From assembly GCA_027457005.1 (NCBI GenBank), contig DAIDTV010000044.1, positions 4,055 through 9,861 on the forward strand: 5,807 nucleotides of DNA. The letters run 5' to 3'. Position 1 is the first letter of the stretch. Each line of letters starts with the position of its first letter. Made by a program: the position numbers and the translations under genes. Under the pieces are notes generated by a model. That model was not told the DNA's origin and made no database searches. It saw only the letters and a list, made by a program, of their open reading frames with translations. The stretch comes from Chloroflexota bacterium (GTDB lineage: Bacteria > Chloroflexota > Limnocylindria > Limnocylindrales > CSP1-4). Of this stretch, positions 4,720-5,807 are shown one piece after another.

Positions 4720-5694
4720 TCACACCTCGACGCCCACGCGGCCGTCGTGCCGTCCGCCGGTGCGCAGGCGCCGCCACCGCTCATCGAGGCACGTGCGCTC
4801 ACCAAGCGGTTCGGGTCGTTCACCGCGGTCGACGCGATCGATTTCGACGTGGCCCCCGGCGAGTCGTTCGGCTTCCTCGGGCCCAACGGGGCCGGCAAGA
4901 CCTCGGCGATGCGGATGATCGGCTGCGTCTCGCCCGTCACCTCTGGCTCGCTGCGGGTGCTCGGGCTCGACCCTCGGAGGGACGGTCCCCGGATCCGGGC
5001 GCGCCTGGGCGTGGTGCCCCAGGCGGACAGCCTCGACATGGAACTGACGGTCCGCGAGAACCTGCTGATCTACGGCCGTTACTTCGACCTGAACCGGCGC
5101 GAGGCACTGCGGCGGGCGGACGAGCTGCTCGACTTCGTCCAGCTGGGCGACCGTGCCGGCGACCGGGTGGAGCCGCTGTCGGGGGGCATGAAGCGCCGCC
5201 TCACCATCGCCCGATCGCTGATCAACGAGCCCGACCTCCTGCTGCTCGACGAGCCCACCACGGGGCTGGATCCCCAGGCACGGCACCTGCTCTGGGATCG
5301 CCTGTACCGCCTGAAGCAGCGCGGCGTGACGCTGGTCCTCACCACCCACTACATGGACGAGGCGGAGCAGCTCTGCGATCGGCTGGTGGTGATGGACAAG
5401 GCCCTGATCGCGGCCGAAGGGTCCCCGAGGCAGCTGATCGAGCGGTATTCGAGCCGCGAGGTTGCCGAGCTGCGGTTCCAACCCGGGGTGCAGGAGTCGC
5501 TCGAAGGCCGGCTGGACGGGCTCTGCGACCGCGTTGAGTGGCTGCCCGATCGCGTGCTGCTGTACGCGGAGGACGGGGAGGCGGCGGCGGAGGGCGTGCA
5601 TGCGCGCGGCGTCCGGCCCGAGAGCGTGCTGGTCCGTCGCAGCTCGCTCGAGGACGTCTTCCTGCGGCTCACCGGCCGCTCCCTGGTCGACTGA
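4717..5694 (+). CDS. ABC-2 exporter ATP-binding protein, NodI/DrrA-like
   Basis: A 325-residue ATPase of an ABC-2 type exporter. Motifs in order: Walker A GPNGAGKTS (55-63, Lys61), Q-loop in VVPQADSLD (Gln102), signature LSGGMKRRL (154-162), Walker B LLLLDEP (174-180, Glu179), D-loop TGLD (182-185) and His211. GVVPQADSLDMELTVRENLL and YGRYFDL just after the Q-loop are characteristic of the NodI branch. The C-terminal 90 residues end in SSLEDVFLRLTGR, the usual close of this class. NodI itself exports lipo-chitooligosaccharides in rhizobia; outside them such pairs export lipids, drugs or polysaccharide parts of unknown identity, so no gene symbol is given. The first 20 or so residues are Ala/Pro-rich. 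ATG at 4717 is the first start after the divergent gene. The permease follows after 17 bp, so this is a two-gene exporter operon. Confidence 0.92.
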   Translation: MSHLDAHAAVVPSAGAQAPPPLIEARALTKRFGSFTAVDAIDFDVAPGESFGFLGPNGAGKTSAMRMIGCVSPVTSGSLRVLGLDPRRDGPRIRARLGVVPQADSLDMELTVRENLLIYGRYFDLNRREALRRADELLDFVQLGDRAGDRVEPLSGGMKRRLTIARSLINEPDLLLLDEPTTGLDPQARHLLWDRLYRLKQRGVTLVLTTHYMDEAEQLCDRLVVMDKALIAAEGSPRQLIERYSSREVAELRFQPGVQESLEGRLDGLCDRVEWLPDRVLLYAEDGEAAAEGVHARGVRPESVLVRRSSLEDVFLRLTGRSLVD

Positions 5695-5711
5695 ACAGGG
5701 CCGGGGGCGGC

Positions 5712-5807
5712 ATGGCAGTCGGCGCGCGGGTCCTGGAGCACAACCTGATGGTGTACCGGCGGGTCTGGCACGGGTCGGTGCTGGGCTCGCTGCTCTCGCC
5801 GGTCCTG
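5712..5807 (+). CDS. ABC-2 exporter permease, NodJ-like (5' fragment, cut by window end)
   Basis: The ATG at 5712 opens a frame that runs to the window end, 32 codons, beginning MAVGARVLEHNLMVYRRVW and leading into the start of a hydrophobic segment (SVLGSLLSPVL). An amphipathic N-terminus with paired Arg before the first helix, and the phrase N-L-x-V-Y/W-R-R-x-W, is what NodJ-type ABC-2 permeases show. It lies 17 bp after its ATPase; the RBS is poor (GGGGGCGG at 5703-5710), so coupling to the ATPase is likely. The rest of the gene is outside the window. Confidence 0.72.
   Translation, partial: MAVGARVLEHNLMVYRRVWHGSVLGSLLSPVL

Noticed and set aside
4656..5039. N-terminal extension of the glycosyltransferase frame up to 5039
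   Set aside because: It would run antisense through the start and Walker A region of the exporter ATPase and lacks family similarity; the family-like sequence begins after 4655.

Overview
The window is very GC-rich (by eye about 70%), tightly packed bacterial chromosomal DNA with short intergenic gaps, GTG/TTG starts as well as ATG, and long spurious antisense frames typical of high-GC DNA. It carries no rRNA, tRNA, CRISPR or mobile element that I can see. The gene families fit a high-GC Chloroflexota or Actinomycetota-type organism, probably free-living, but I cannot fix the taxon from this sequence alone.

Layout: (1) 1-1815, plus strand: the 3' part of an iron(III)/FbpB-type ABC permease, followed with an ATGA overlap by its FbpC/PotA/CysA-type ATPase, which has a C-terminal TOBE-like region. 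(2) 1824-2477, minus strand: a stand-alone ChrB N-terminal-domain protein, ending only 8 bp from the ATPase. (3) 2478-2563: an 86-bp divergent control region with a plausible promoter, a TGTAGCA direct repeat and a TGTA-N8-TACA inverted repeat. (4) 2564-3541, plus strand: a polytopic membrane protein of the COG4280 type and a 70-residue two-helix membrane protein, three bases apart and so probably one operon. (5) 3462-4655, minus strand: a GT87/DUF2029-type polyprenol-phosphate-dependent glycosyltransferase, whose 3' end overlaps the small membrane protein gene by 80 bp tail to tail. (6) 4717-5807, plus strand: a NodI-like ABC-2 exporter ATPase and the first 32 codons of its NodJ-like permease, cut off by the window end.

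Working together: region 1 is half of a ferric-iron-type importer; the solute-binding protein and the rest of the permease would lie upstream. Regions 2-4 look like one functional module: a ChrB-like regulator or sensor, divergent from a putative transporter and its small partner. The COG4280-type protein is the most interesting item. It is an internal duplication in which each half begins with an E-x-x-E helix, and the second half reads LEGLE, resembling the REGLE iron-binding motif of Ftr1 permeases. That makes a metal or oxyanion transport/resistance role plausible but unproven. Region 6 is an ordinary two-component exporter, divergent from the glycosyltransferase across a 61-bp gap.
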